Assembly (NCBI GenBank): GCA_020216745.1
Contig: JAIWNQ010000049.1
Span: forward strand, 1 to 10,000
DNA: 10,000 nucleotides
From: Candidatus Hydrogenedens sp.
Lineage (GTDB): Bacteria > Hydrogenedentota > Hydrogenedentia > Hydrogenedentales > Hydrogenedentaceae
Reading direction: 5' to 3'
The position numbers were made by a program, and so were the translations under genes. Shown in pieces: positions 1-6,838 of the stretch. How positions within the stretch are numbered: the first letter of the stretch is position 1; every line of letters begins with the position of its first letter. Below the pieces are notes generated by a model. It worked only from the letters and a program-made list of their open reading frames with translations, was not told where the DNA came from and searched no databases.

Positions 1-157
1 GATTCTAAAAAATGAAATCGCAATCCAAGAAAGGCTATCCCCAATTAAACTTCCACAAATCGACATGATTGAAAAGCAAAATGAGGCTCCAAGCATATAT
101 AAATATGGAGAAAGATACTTCATATTACAAAAAATACTAACAGATATGATAACATAA
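1..157 (+). CDS. 3' end of an unrecognised gene (partial)
   Basis: A reading frame is open from the left edge (codons in register with base 2) to a TAA at 155-157, giving the last 51 residues of a protein whose start lies outside the window. The tail is charged and lacks an obvious membrane segment; it ends ...LQKILTDMIT. It lies on the same strand as the hydrolase pair, 51 bases upstream, so it could be co-transcribed with them. I recognise no motif, and no function can be assigned. Because only 51 codons are visible, chance openness of the frame cannot be excluded, although the codon choice looks like that of the neighbours. Confidence 0.5.
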   Translation, partial: ILKNEIAIQERLSPIKLPQIDMIEKQNEAPSIYKYGERYFILQKILTDMIT

Positions 158-208
158 AAAACTACATTACTAAATCTATACATTAAATTATTTTAAGGGT
201 TAAATGAT

Positions 209-1126
209 ATGAATTTTGATGATTTATTTTCAAAAATAGATATTAAAAATTCAGGATTTACCATAAAATTAAGCATAATAGTAGTCCTAACTTCAATCAT
301 AAACATAAGCTGTGCTATCTTCCATCAACAACAAGGGCATTACCTAAATAATGACATTACATTTCATTATTTAGAAAAAGGACAAGGAACACCTGTAATT
401 CTTATTCATGGAATTCTTGCAAATGCAGACCTAAATTGGCGGTTACCAGGGATTACAAAAAAATTATCAAGAAAATATCATGTCATTGCATTTGATTTAC
501 GTGGGCATGGCAAATCAGAAGTTGTGTATGGTGTTGAAAATTATGGATTAAACTTAGTAGAGGATGTTCGAAGAATTATGGATTCTTTAAAGATACAAAA
601 AGCACATATTGTCGGGTACTCGCTTGGAGGCTTCATCGCATTAAAATTTGCGACACTTTATCCTGAAAGAGCATATTCTGTAACAGTAGCAGGTGCTGGT
701 TGGGAGAAACAATCGGAAGAAAATATAGAAAAGTTAAAACGTATATATAATGCTATACGTGAAAAAAAGGACTGCACACCTTTATTTGAACTGGTAGGTA
801 TGGAGAAAAAAGGATTCGGCAGAATTTCAATTGCATTTGCCAATTGTTATGCCAAAAAGACTAATGATTTGGATGCCATAGCCGACTTATTAGAAAGTGT
901 TACCGCACTTGAAGTAGAGGAAAATGACCTTTCGGCTTGCCAAGTGCCAATATTACTTATTGGTGGAACTGCAGACCCGATGTGCAAAACAATAAATGAG
1001 TTAAGTACTGTCTTACCTAATGATGACGTTGTTTGGATAGAAGGTGGGACACATTTGACAACCTTACTCAAAAAGAAATTTGCTTCATCAATAGAAAATT
1101 TTATAACTAAAAATAACCCTAACTAA
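209..1126 (+). CDS. Membrane-anchored alpha/beta hydrolase, copy 1
   Basis: A 305-residue alpha/beta hydrolase-fold protein. A hydrophobic segment at about residues 19-38 follows a short hydrophilic N-terminus and should act as a membrane anchor or signal, placing the catalytic domain outside the cytoplasm (inference). The oxyanion-hole HG is at 67-68, the DLRGHG motif at 96-101, and the nucleophile elbow GYSLGG at 136-141. The likely triad is S138, D256 (GTADP) and H282 (GGTH), all present, so the protein should be active, as an esterase, lipase or similar. The substrate cannot be read from the sequence. The start is supported by AAGGG at 195-199, nine bases before the ATG. A paralogue follows 14 bases downstream, making a probable two-gene operon. 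Confidence 0.9.
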   Translation: MNFDDLFSKIDIKNSGFTIKLSIIVVLTSIINISCAIFHQQQGHYLNNDITFHYLEKGQGTPVILIHGILANADLNWRLPGITKKLSRKYHVIAFDLRGHGKSEVVYGVENYGLNLVEDVRRIMDSLKIQKAHIVGYSLGGFIALKFATLYPERAYSVTVAGAGWEKQSEENIEKLKRIYNAIREKKDCTPLFELVGMEKKGFGRISIAFANCYAKKTNDLDAIADLLESVTALEVEENDLSACQVPILLIGGTADPMCKTINELSTVLPNDDVVWIEGGTHLTTLLKKKFASSIENFITKNNPN

Positions 1127-1140
1127 AAGGAGACCACAAT

Positions 1141-2016
1141 ATGACGATTTTTTTAATAATTCTCCTCTCTTTTATTTTATTAATTATAATTGGTATTTTT
1201 CTGGTTCTATTTTTATTAAAGTATCGGGTAAAAGGAGAATATTTTGATTCCAACGGATGCAAAATACATTATCGTGTTGAGGGTAACGGACCGCCATTAG
1301 TTTTAATTCATGGATATGCAGTTAATGCAGACTTAAATTGGAGGTGGAATGGGATGATAAAAAAATTAAGGAAACATTTTACTGTTATTTCTTTTGACCA
1401 TCGTGGACATGGATTAAGTGGCAAACCCTCTGAACCAAACAAATATGGATTAGAAATGGTAAATGATGTTATCCGATTACTGGACCATTTAAATATTCCC
1501 AAAGCGTATATTATGGGCTATTCGATGGGAGGTTTTACAACATTAAAACTTTTAACAATGTATCCAGAACGTGTAATCAAAGCTGTTGTTGGGGGAGCTG
1601 GATATGAAAAAGTGGATGGAGATAATATAAAAATCCTTATGGAACTGGTAGAATCTTTAGAAAATGGAAAAGGATACTACCCCCTAACCAAAGCATTAGA
1701 ACCAGGGAGAAAAGAACCACCAAAATGGCGTATTAAATTGTTAGATTTTGGATTAAACATGATGTCCGATTCAAAAGCAATGGCTGATGTGATGAAACAA
1801 TTTCAAGAAATGGCTGTAACGGAAGATTCTTTAAGAAATAACCACGTTCCGACACTTGTAATTGTGGGTGATAAAGACCCATTAAGTAAAGGGGTGGAAG
1901 AACTCGAAAAATATATGAAAAATGCACGGTGTATTTTCCTTAAAGGGAGAGACCACATGACAGCAATGATGGGTAATACATTCTATCGTGAGGCATTAGA
2001 TTTTTTCAGAAACTGA
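1141..2016 (+). CDS. Membrane-anchored alpha/beta hydrolase, copy 2
   Basis: A 291-residue paralogue of the upstream hydrolase. Residues 3-26 form a long uninterrupted hydrophobic helix followed by KYRVK, a clear N-terminal membrane anchor. HG is at 57-58, DHRGHG at 86-91, the nucleophile elbow GYSMGG at 126-131, and the inferred triad is S128, D246 (GDKDP) and H272 (GRDH). Both copies share the NADLNWR stretch just after the oxyanion loop and an AGxEK segment after the third core helix, so they are tandem duplicates rather than unrelated family members. An excellent AAGGAG (1127-1132) sits eight bases before the ATG, directly after the first gene's stop. The gene ends ten bases from the oppositely oriented glycosyltransferase. 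Confidence 0.9.
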   Translation: MTIFLIILLSFILLIIIGIFLVLFLLKYRVKGEYFDSNGCKIHYRVEGNGPPLVLIHGYAVNADLNWRWNGMIKKLRKHFTVISFDHRGHGLSGKPSEPNKYGLEMVNDVIRLLDHLNIPKAYIMGYSMGGFTTLKLLTMYPERVIKAVVGGAGYEKVDGDNIKILMELVESLENGKGYYPLTKALEPGRKEPPKWRIKLLDFGLNMMSDSKAMADVMKQFQEMAVTEDSLRNNHVPTLVIVGDKDPLSKGVEELEKYMKNARCIFLKGRDHMTAMMGNTFYREALDFFRN

Positions 2017-2026
2017 TTTGTACACT

Positions 2027-2755
2027 TTATTTAAATAAATTCATAAATGAATATTTAATGATTGCACTAAGGATTCTAAAAGAATCGTAAACTTTTCTGA
2101 AATGGGATGAGCGATTTTTGTCTTCATAAATAGAAGGAATAGGAATAGTCCCTATTGTTTTTTCCTTTTGAATTGCCAACAATAATATTAATGTTTCTGT
2201 TTCATACCGTCCTGGCTTGACGCATTGAATAATTTCTTCAGCGAATGCACGAGAATACAGTCGAAAACCACATTGTGTATCTGAAACAGGGCATTTCACC
2301 AAGATACGTAGGATAAAATGTGTAAAATAATTGCCTATCTTACTTGCCAACGGAACTTGTCCTGGTTTAAAACTTCTTTGGCCAATGATAATGTCATATT
2401 TGTGTTCCTCCCACATTTTTATAAACATAGGCAAAAGTTCAGGATTATGCTGTCCATCCGCATCTAAAAAACAAAATATCTCATAATCCTTAGAAGTCAA
2501 AGATGTTTTTAAGCCCTCAATAATAGCAAAGCCTTTCCCCCGATTTTGAGGTAAAGATATAATATGTAAAGGCAACTGAATAATTGTATCTATACAATTG
2601 TCGGTTGAACCATCATCAACAACAAACACATCTACTGGAAATTTTAAGGTAGCTTCAACAACTTTTTTTAACCTATTTCCAGCATTATAACAGGGGATAA
2701 TAACCGCTGTTTTATTATGATGACTGCTGTTATTATTTCTCAATGTATTTTTCAT
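2027..2755 (-). CDS. Family 2 glycosyltransferase, polyprenyl/dolichol-phosphate sugar synthase type
   Basis: A 242-residue GT-A fold glycosyltransferase. The N-terminal nucleotide-binding motif VVDDGSTDN is at 45-53, NRGKGFAI at 71-78, the metal-binding DAD with GQH at 98-103, and the acceptor-side motifs DTQCGFRLYS at 159-168 and YETE at 184-187. These are characteristic of the DPM1/DPG-synthase-like subgroup of GT2, which moves a sugar from a nucleotide donor to a lipid phosphate carrier at the inner face of the membrane. There are no C-terminal membrane helices, so it resembles single-domain soluble or peripheral forms. Residues 1-15 are polar and low in complexity. Start support is weak: an AGGA lies about 25 bases upstream of the ATG, but no other ATG is available before residue 110. 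Donor and acceptor are unknown. Confidence 0.88.
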   Translation of the reverse strand: MKNTLRNNNSSHHNKTAVIIPCYNAGNRLKKVVEATLKFPVDVFVVDDGSTDNCIDTIIQLPLHIISLPQNRGKGFAIIEGLKTSLTSKDYEIFCFLDADGQHNPELLPMFIKMWEEHKYDIIIGQRSFKPGQVPLASKIGNYFTHFILRILVKCPVSDTQCGFRLYSRAFAEEIIQCVKPGRYETETLILLLAIQKEKTIGTIPIPSIYEDKNRSSHFRKVYDSFRILSAIIKYSFMNLFK

Positions 2756-2810
2756 GATATTGATAATTTGCTTAATTTATCCTGACATCACTAAAATTAA
2801 CGGATGTAGT

Positions 2811-2828
2811 ATAACATTATAATGTAAT
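2811..2828. promoter_or_regulatory. Palindrome with TATAAT core in the divergent intergenic region
   Basis: The 12 bases ACATTATAATGT at 2814-2825 form a perfect palindrome, and two further pairs match on each side after one mismatch. It lies 18-32 bases before the EF-hand start, between two divergent genes, and contains a consensus -10 hexamer (TATAAT, 2818-2823) readable on both strands. It could be an operator overlapping a promoter. No convincing -35 box stands at the right distance, and AT-rich DNA produces such palindromes by chance, so confidence is low. Confidence 0.3.
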
Positions 2829-2845
2829 CTATAAGGAAAATAATT

Positions 2846-3247
2846 ATGGGAATCTGTATTGTTTTATTAATAACATTAAGTGTTCAAAACGTTAATATAC
2901 CCAAAGTAGATAAACCAATAGATTTTGCGTACGCAATGTACGATAATTTTGATTCTATGGACGCAAACGGAGATGGCTTTCTAACATTGCAGGAAGCACA
3001 AAATTTAATTGAGGGATTAAGTTTAGATGTATTTCTCTCATTCGATTCAAATCAAGATGAACAACTAACGAAAGAAGAATTACAAGAGGCAATAAAGAAA
3101 CTACAGACATGTGGCTCACAAATTAGACGCGGTTGTTCTTGTGCAGTAACACGGGTACAAACATGGGTATCCGATTTTATTGTTATTCTATTTTCAATGA
3201 CAATTCTTATGTTTATGGGTAGTTCAAAAAATACTTCGATTAAATAA
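2846..3247 (+). CDS. EF-hand pair protein with Cys motif and C-terminal membrane segment
   Basis: A 133-residue protein. Residues 1-14 are hydrophobic and look like a short signal sequence or anchor. Two EF-hand calcium loops follow: DANGDGFLTLQE (39-50), fully canonical, and DSNQDEQLTKEE (67-78), with Glu in place of the usual Gly at loop position 6 but with the ligand positions kept. Then come a cysteine cluster (C89, C97, C99, with RRGCSC at 94-99) and a hydrophobic segment at about 108-125, ending in a short polar tail with two lysines. The likely role is an exported calcium-binding protein held at a membrane, function unknown. The start is supported by AAGGAA at 2833-2838, seven bases upstream. 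The stop codon overlaps the 3' end of the convergent aldo/keto reductase by eight bases. Confidence 0.82.
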   Translation: MGICIVLLITLSVQNVNIPKVDKPIDFAYAMYDNFDSMDANGDGFLTLQEAQNLIEGLSLDVFLSFDSNQDEQLTKEELQEAIKKLQTCGSQIRRGCSCAVTRVQTWVSDFIVILFSMTILMFMGSSKNTSIK

Positions 3248-4211
3248 AAGGTTGAGATACTTTATCAATCTCATCCATTTCCGAATCTGATAGTTGAAAT
3301 TTTAACGCTCCTACATTTTGTTCTGACTGTTCAATTTTTGTAGCCCCAGGAATAGCAACTACTCGTTCCCCATGAAAATGTATTAACCAGTTAAGTGCAA
3401 CCTGCGACGGTGTAACACCATGCCGTTCTGCTATTTTTCTTAATGTATCTATCACAGGCTTCGTTTTTTGCAAACCCGCAGGGCGATATAATGGAAAATA
3501 TTTTCTCCAACCTACCCTTGTTTTAATAAGGTCTGGATTTTCATGAAATTTTCCTGTTAATAAACCCTGCTCTAATGGCGAATATGCAATAATAGTCATA
3601 CCAAGTTCTTTAGCTGTTCTTAAAATACCATTTTTTTCAATGCGACGGTGAAGTAAACTGTAATGTACCTGATTTGATACCAGTGGAAAACCAAACTTTT
3701 CGAGATATGTATGTGCTTTTTTCATTTGACTTGCAGTATAGTTGCTAACTCCAGCAACCTGAATATATTTTGACTTTATCAACTCTGCCATTACTTCCAT
3801 TTCAGACTTAATACTTGATAATGACGTAGGTGAATGAATTTGATAGAGGGTAATTTTATATGGAGACAACCGCTGAATTTGCTCTTCGATAGAATGAAAC
3901 ATCCTCGAGGCACGTCGAGCAACAGGGTGCCATTTTGTTGCAATTATAACCTTTTCTGGCGGAACATTAATTCTTTTCAATCCATTTGCTACACATTGCT
4001 CTGAAACGCCCCAACCGTACATTTCAGCAGTATCAAACCAATTAATGCCCTGTTCCCAGGTTACACGGATAATATCATCACTCGGAACTTCTTTTAATGA
4101 TGGCCAGAACTTTCCAGCAAACCCAATTTGATTACTAAACTGCCAACATCCTAACCCCAAAGGAGTAATATAGATATCACTCTCCCCTAATTGTCTCAAT
4201 TTCATATCCAT
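3240..4211 (-). CDS. Aldo/keto reductase
   Basis: A 323-residue NAD(P)H-dependent oxidoreductase of the aldo/keto reductase superfamily (PF00248), a cytoplasmic (beta/alpha)8 barrel. The full catalytic tetrad is visible: D60 and Y65 in FDTAEMYG, K93 in ATKWHP and H126 in YQIHSP. Cofactor-side motifs follow in order: GVSNY at 154-158, NQVHYSLL at 180-187, YSPLEQGLLTGK at 210-221, and IPGATK at 287-292. The length is normal and there is no signal peptide. The substrate may be a sugar or another carbonyl compound and cannot be read from the sequence. AGGA lies eight bases before the first ATG, favouring it over the ATG two codons later. It sits 21 bases downstream of the sialidase on the same strand, so the two are probably co-transcribed. 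Confidence 0.93.
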   Translation of the reverse strand: MDMKLRQLGESDIYITPLGLGCWQFSNQIGFAGKFWPSLKEVPSDDIIRVTWEQGINWFDTAEMYGWGVSEQCVANGLKRINVPPEKVIIATKWHPVARRASRMFHSIEEQIQRLSPYKITLYQIHSPTSLSSIKSEMEVMAELIKSKYIQVAGVSNYTASQMKKAHTYLEKFGFPLVSNQVHYSLLHRRIEKNGILRTAKELGMTIIAYSPLEQGLLTGKFHENPDLIKTRVGWRKYFPLYRPAGLQKTKPVIDTLRKIAERHGVTPSQVALNWLIHFHGERVVAIPGATKIEQSEQNVGALKFQLSDSEMDEIDKVSQPFI

Positions 4212-4232
4212 GACTCTTTTCCTTTTTGTTTG

Positions 4233-5357
4233 TTAATCTTCCTTAATAAGAGACCGAATATTTAATTTCTTAAAAACAATTTGTTCATAAGGATTTTTCA
4301 TTCCACATTCAAATAAAATCCCTATTTCATTCTTATTTAAGGAACAAAGACAGGAATAAGCAGAAGGACCTGAATATACTAATTGATTGTATTTCCATGT
4401 TTTGCCATAATCATCGCTTATTCTTACAGTCATATTAATTCGTTCTTTTTTGTCTGCAGGGTTAGAAAAAGCAAGATATTCTTTATCATTCCTTTTATGT
4501 TTAATCAAGCTTGCTTGACATACGGGCTCTACAAGTGTTAAATCGTAATTAATATCTCCCCAATGAGTTCCCCCGTCTGAACTTATTGAGATGGCTCTAC
4601 ATGGATATTCACGATTGTAATTCCGCATGTTCAACAATAATTTGCCATCTTGAATTTCTACAACCTGACACTCGTTTTGCTTAGGTCCTATTGGCTGGCT
4701 ATAGTTCCATGTTTTCCCTCCATCATCTGAAAATATAACATGTGAGTACCATTGATTATCTTTTTTATTGGCATGGTCACAAGGAATGATAATTCTATTC
4801 TTGTATAGGTTACTTTCCAGTTGTATACCTATTCCAGGCCCTGTAGCATACCAGGTCCAGTCTGCATGCTTAGTAGAGGAGGTTATTTCCTCTGGCTTTG
4901 TCCATGTTTGACCGTCATCTACTGAACGTGAAATAAATACACGACGTGTATCTTTTGATTTTCCCGCGATAATTTCAGGTTCAGAATCTTCTCCAAGATT
5001 CCAGGTCATTAATAGAATAATCGTTCCACTTTCACTATCAATCACAGCACAGGGATTACCACATGTGTTCTTATCATCATCCCATATTACTTGTAGAGGT
5101 CCCCAGGTATTTCCATCATCTTCCGACCTTCTACAAATCAGGTCAATATTTCCACTATCTGAGACGGAGTCTTTCCTCCCTTCACAAAAAGCAATAAGTG
5201 AACCTTGCTTTGTTTTTATTAATGATGGTATCCGAAATGTATCATACCCTTCCTCGCCTGATTTAAATACAGGTGTTTGATTACTATCTTCTGTATATAA
5301 GGCGGTAGGTATCATATACAAAATAATTACAAATAACCATAAGAGAATCTTATTCAT
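4233..5357 (-). CDS. Secreted GH33-type exo-sialidase (BNR/Asp-box)
   Basis: A 374-residue sialidase-fold (six-bladed propeller) protein that should release terminal sialic acid or a related sugar. Residues 1-20 are a signal peptide. The FRIP motif at 41-44 gives the first carboxylate-binding arginine (R42). Five Asp boxes (SxDxGxTW-type) start at 78, 145, 210, 259 and 314. Inferred active-site residues are D67 (acid/base, in SDSGNIDL), E229 and Y334 (nucleophile pair; Y334 lies in GPSAYS), with R245 and R306 completing the arginine triad. All are in place, so activity is likely. The mature protein has 11 cysteines, which is many for this family. GAGG five bases before the ATG supports the start. 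A strong terminator precedes the gene, so it probably has its own promoter, and the aldo/keto reductase follows closely. Confidence 0.92.
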   Translation of the reverse strand: MNKILLWLFVIILYMIPTALYTEDSNQTPVFKSGEEGYDTFRIPSLIKTKQGSLIAFCEGRKDSVSDSGNIDLICRRSEDDGNTWGPLQVIWDDDKNTCGNPCAVIDSESGTIILLMTWNLGEDSEPEIIAGKSKDTRRVFISRSVDDGQTWTKPEEITSSTKHADWTWYATGPGIGIQLESNLYKNRIIIPCDHANKKDNQWYSHVIFSDDGGKTWNYSQPIGPKQNECQVVEIQDGKLLLNMRNYNREYPCRAISISSDGGTHWGDINYDLTLVEPVCQASLIKHKRNDKEYLAFSNPADKKERINMTVRISDDYGKTWKYNQLVYSGPSAYSCLCSLNKNEIGILFECGMKNPYEQIVFKKLNIRSLIKED

Positions 5358-5386
5358 AAGTACCTCTTAATATTTTATTGTTTATC

Positions 5387-5422
5387 ATAAAATAAAATGG
5401 AGGTGTATTCTTACACCTCCAT
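5387..5422 (-). terminator. Intrinsic terminator after the TIM-barrel gene
   Basis: An 11-base-pair perfect stem (5397-5407 with 5412-5422; ATGGAGGTGTA and its complement) encloses a 4-base loop. On the minus strand it is followed by TTTATTTTAT (5396 down to 5387). It begins 37 bases after the stop of the upstream gene. The plus-strand side lacks a T run, so it acts on the minus strand only. It separates the isomerase/epimerase-like gene from the sialidase. Confidence 0.85.
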
Positions 5423-5459
5423 CCTCATTCAATTTTGAATATTAGTAATGGTATGTTCT

Positions 5460-6359
5460 CTACTTTCCTGAAAGTTCTTTCGCCACAGCATCAAAATACT
5501 TGACACATTGAGATATCTCAGGAAGTGAATTTTCCCAGTTATATTCATATTCAATAGAAAAAACTCCCTTAAATCCCTGTTTATAAAGATATGTCAATAT
5601 TGCCTTTATATCTGCTTGTCCTGTTCCCCAAATAACATCATGGGCATCTCTCTTCCCAAACTCACCTAAATCTTTTAAATGGAACGATATGATTCTTGTT
5701 CCTAATGCCTCAATAGCTTCCATTGGTTTAATTCCTGAACGCATCCAATGTCCTGTATCGGCACATGAACCAATTCGTGGACTCACATCTTTTGTTACTT
5801 CCAGAACTTTTTTATAATCCCAATATAAAGAAGGTTTAGGATGATTATGAATTGCTACTTTAATACCATATTCTCCTGTCAGTTTATCAACAAGTTGCAT
5901 TGCATTCGCAGGGGGTTCGGATACAATCGTCTCTATCCCCATGGCTTTTGCGAAATCAAATACCTTACGGCATTCTTCTTCATTATTCGGAAGGTTTACA
6001 ACACCATAATTTATAAGTTTTACGTTTGCTTGCTGTAATTTTTCTTTTACTTTCTGTTGTAGTTCTGGAGAGATATTATGGTCAAACACGACATCACCTG
6101 TCTCTTTGGATAATTTCTGGCCTGGATATGCTTCGATATAGTGAAGTCCAATAGAAGCGACTTTATCGATTGCTTCAAAGAATGTAAACCGATTAAAAGA
6201 GTATGCCTGACAACCAATCTTCCAGCCGATGGCTTCCGCGTTGGGAGCACCTCCAGTATACAATTCGTTATCTGCAAAAGATGTCTTTGAGCCTAACAGA
6301 ATAACGGAAACAAACAACACCAGAGAAATAAATAATGAGGAAATTAAAAGCTGTTGCAT
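5460..6359 (-). CDS. Exported sugar phosphate isomerase/epimerase-like TIM barrel
   Basis: A 299-residue member of the xylose-isomerase-like TIM-barrel family (PF01261, AP_endonuc_2). Residues 1-29 form a classical signal peptide with a likely cut after SFA, so the enzyme should act in the periplasm or outside the cell. Candidate metal ligands lie at the expected strand ends: E148 (SEPP), D201 with H204 (DTGHW), H227 (FHLKD) and E270 (SIEYE); HNH at 171-173 is another family hallmark. Since sugar phosphates are not normally found outside the cytoplasm, the substrate is more likely a free, oxidised or glycosidic sugar (inference). AAGGA seven bases before the ATG supports the start. A 203-base gap with a promoter candidate lies upstream and a strong terminator downstream, so it may be a single-gene transcript. 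Confidence 0.88.
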   Translation of the reverse strand: MQQLLISSLFISLVLFVSVILLGSKTSFADNELYTGGAPNAEAIGWKIGCQAYSFNRFTFFEAIDKVASIGLHYIEAYPGQKLSKETGDVVFDHNISPELQQKVKEKLQQANVKLINYGVVNLPNNEEECRKVFDFAKAMGIETIVSEPPANAMQLVDKLTGEYGIKVAIHNHPKPSLYWDYKKVLEVTKDVSPRIGSCADTGHWMRSGIKPMEAIEALGTRIISFHLKDLGEFGKRDAHDVIWGTGQADIKAILTYLYKQGFKGVFSIEYEYNWENSLPEISQCVKYFDAVAKELSGK

Positions 6360-6415
6360 AAGATATTCCTTTCTTTTTGATGGGTTTTTATATACTTAGG
6401 TTGAATCTGACATTT

Positions 6416-6445
6416 ATTATGGTTCAACTAATATATTTATTTCAA
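6416..6445 (-). promoter_or_regulatory. Candidate sigma-70-type promoter for the TIM-barrel gene
   Basis: Read on the minus strand, TTGAAA (6445 to 6440) and CATAAT (6421 to 6416) are separated by 18 bases, a plausible -35/-10 pair. It lies about 57 bases before the start codon. It is a consensus match by eye only, in very AT-rich DNA. Confidence 0.35.
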
Positions 6446-6562
6446 TTTCATACTTATCCTCTGAATTTAGAGACGGATTCTCTCTACAAAATATTTATAA
6501 ATTTGGAAATAGCATAAAATAGTTTATATATTGATGTTAATTGTACTGTTATAGTTCCAAAA

Positions 6563-6838
6563 TTAATATTTAATCTCAAAAGTCGTATAATTTTCCGAAG
6601 TTTCTTCCCAAGAGACATCTACGTGACTAACTTTAGCTCCAAGCGGTCCTTTATGGCACCAGAGTAACATCTCTTGCACTTTTTCTTCAGGTCCATCAAA
6701 CACTGCTTCTACAGTTCCATCTTTTTTATTACGAACCCAACCTCTCAAACCTAATTGCACTGCTTTACGGTATGTCGCATATCGAAAACCAACACCTTGG
6801 ACAATACCATAAATTACAAGATGAAGCTTTGAACTCAC
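6563..6838 (-). CDS. acyP: Acylphosphatase
   Basis: A 91-residue acylphosphatase of standard length, a small cytoplasmic alpha/beta sandwich enzyme that hydrolyses acyl phosphates such as carbamoyl or acetyl phosphate. The signature YGIVQGVGFR spans 10-19 and supplies the phosphate-binding catalytic R19. The second signature GWVRNKKDGTVE at 33-44 supplies catalytic N37. The start is GTG, not ATG: it overlaps the TGA of the upstream HEAT gene as GTGA (6835-6838), and AAGGG at 6845-6849 sits six bases before it, inside that gene's last codons. This suggests translational coupling. The physiological substrate is uncertain, as for most bacterial acylphosphatases. Confidence 0.95.
   Translation of the reverse strand: MSSKLHLVIYGIVQGVGFRYATYRKAVQLGLRGWVRNKKDGTVEAVFDGPEEKVQEMLLWCHKGPLGAKVSHVDVSWEETSENYTTFEIKY

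Noticed and set aside
299..316. Lipoprotein signal at C35 of the first hydrolase
   Set aside because: The residues before the Cys (N-I-S) lack the usual Leu/Val/Ile at -3, so a plain membrane anchor or ordinary signal is more likely.
658..1071. Antisense reading frames within the first hydrolase gene
   Set aside because: They are shadows of the real gene: no ribosome site, no recognisable domain, and the plus-strand frame has a full catalytic triad.
2026..2039. Perfect palindrome TTTATTTAAATAAA at the hydrolase/glycosyltransferase junction as a bidirectional terminator
   Set aside because: It is pure A/T with no loop, and it encodes the last codons of the glycosyltransferase, so it is not a credible hairpin.
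6047..6277. 76-codon frame on the same strand within the TIM-barrel gene
   Set aside because: It lies out of frame wholly inside a well-supported gene and shows no motif.
6468..6486. Stem TAGAGA / TCTCTA after acylphosphatase as a terminator
   Set aside because: Only six pairs, a 7-base loop, and no T run on the minus strand; it is also about 77 bases after the stop codon.
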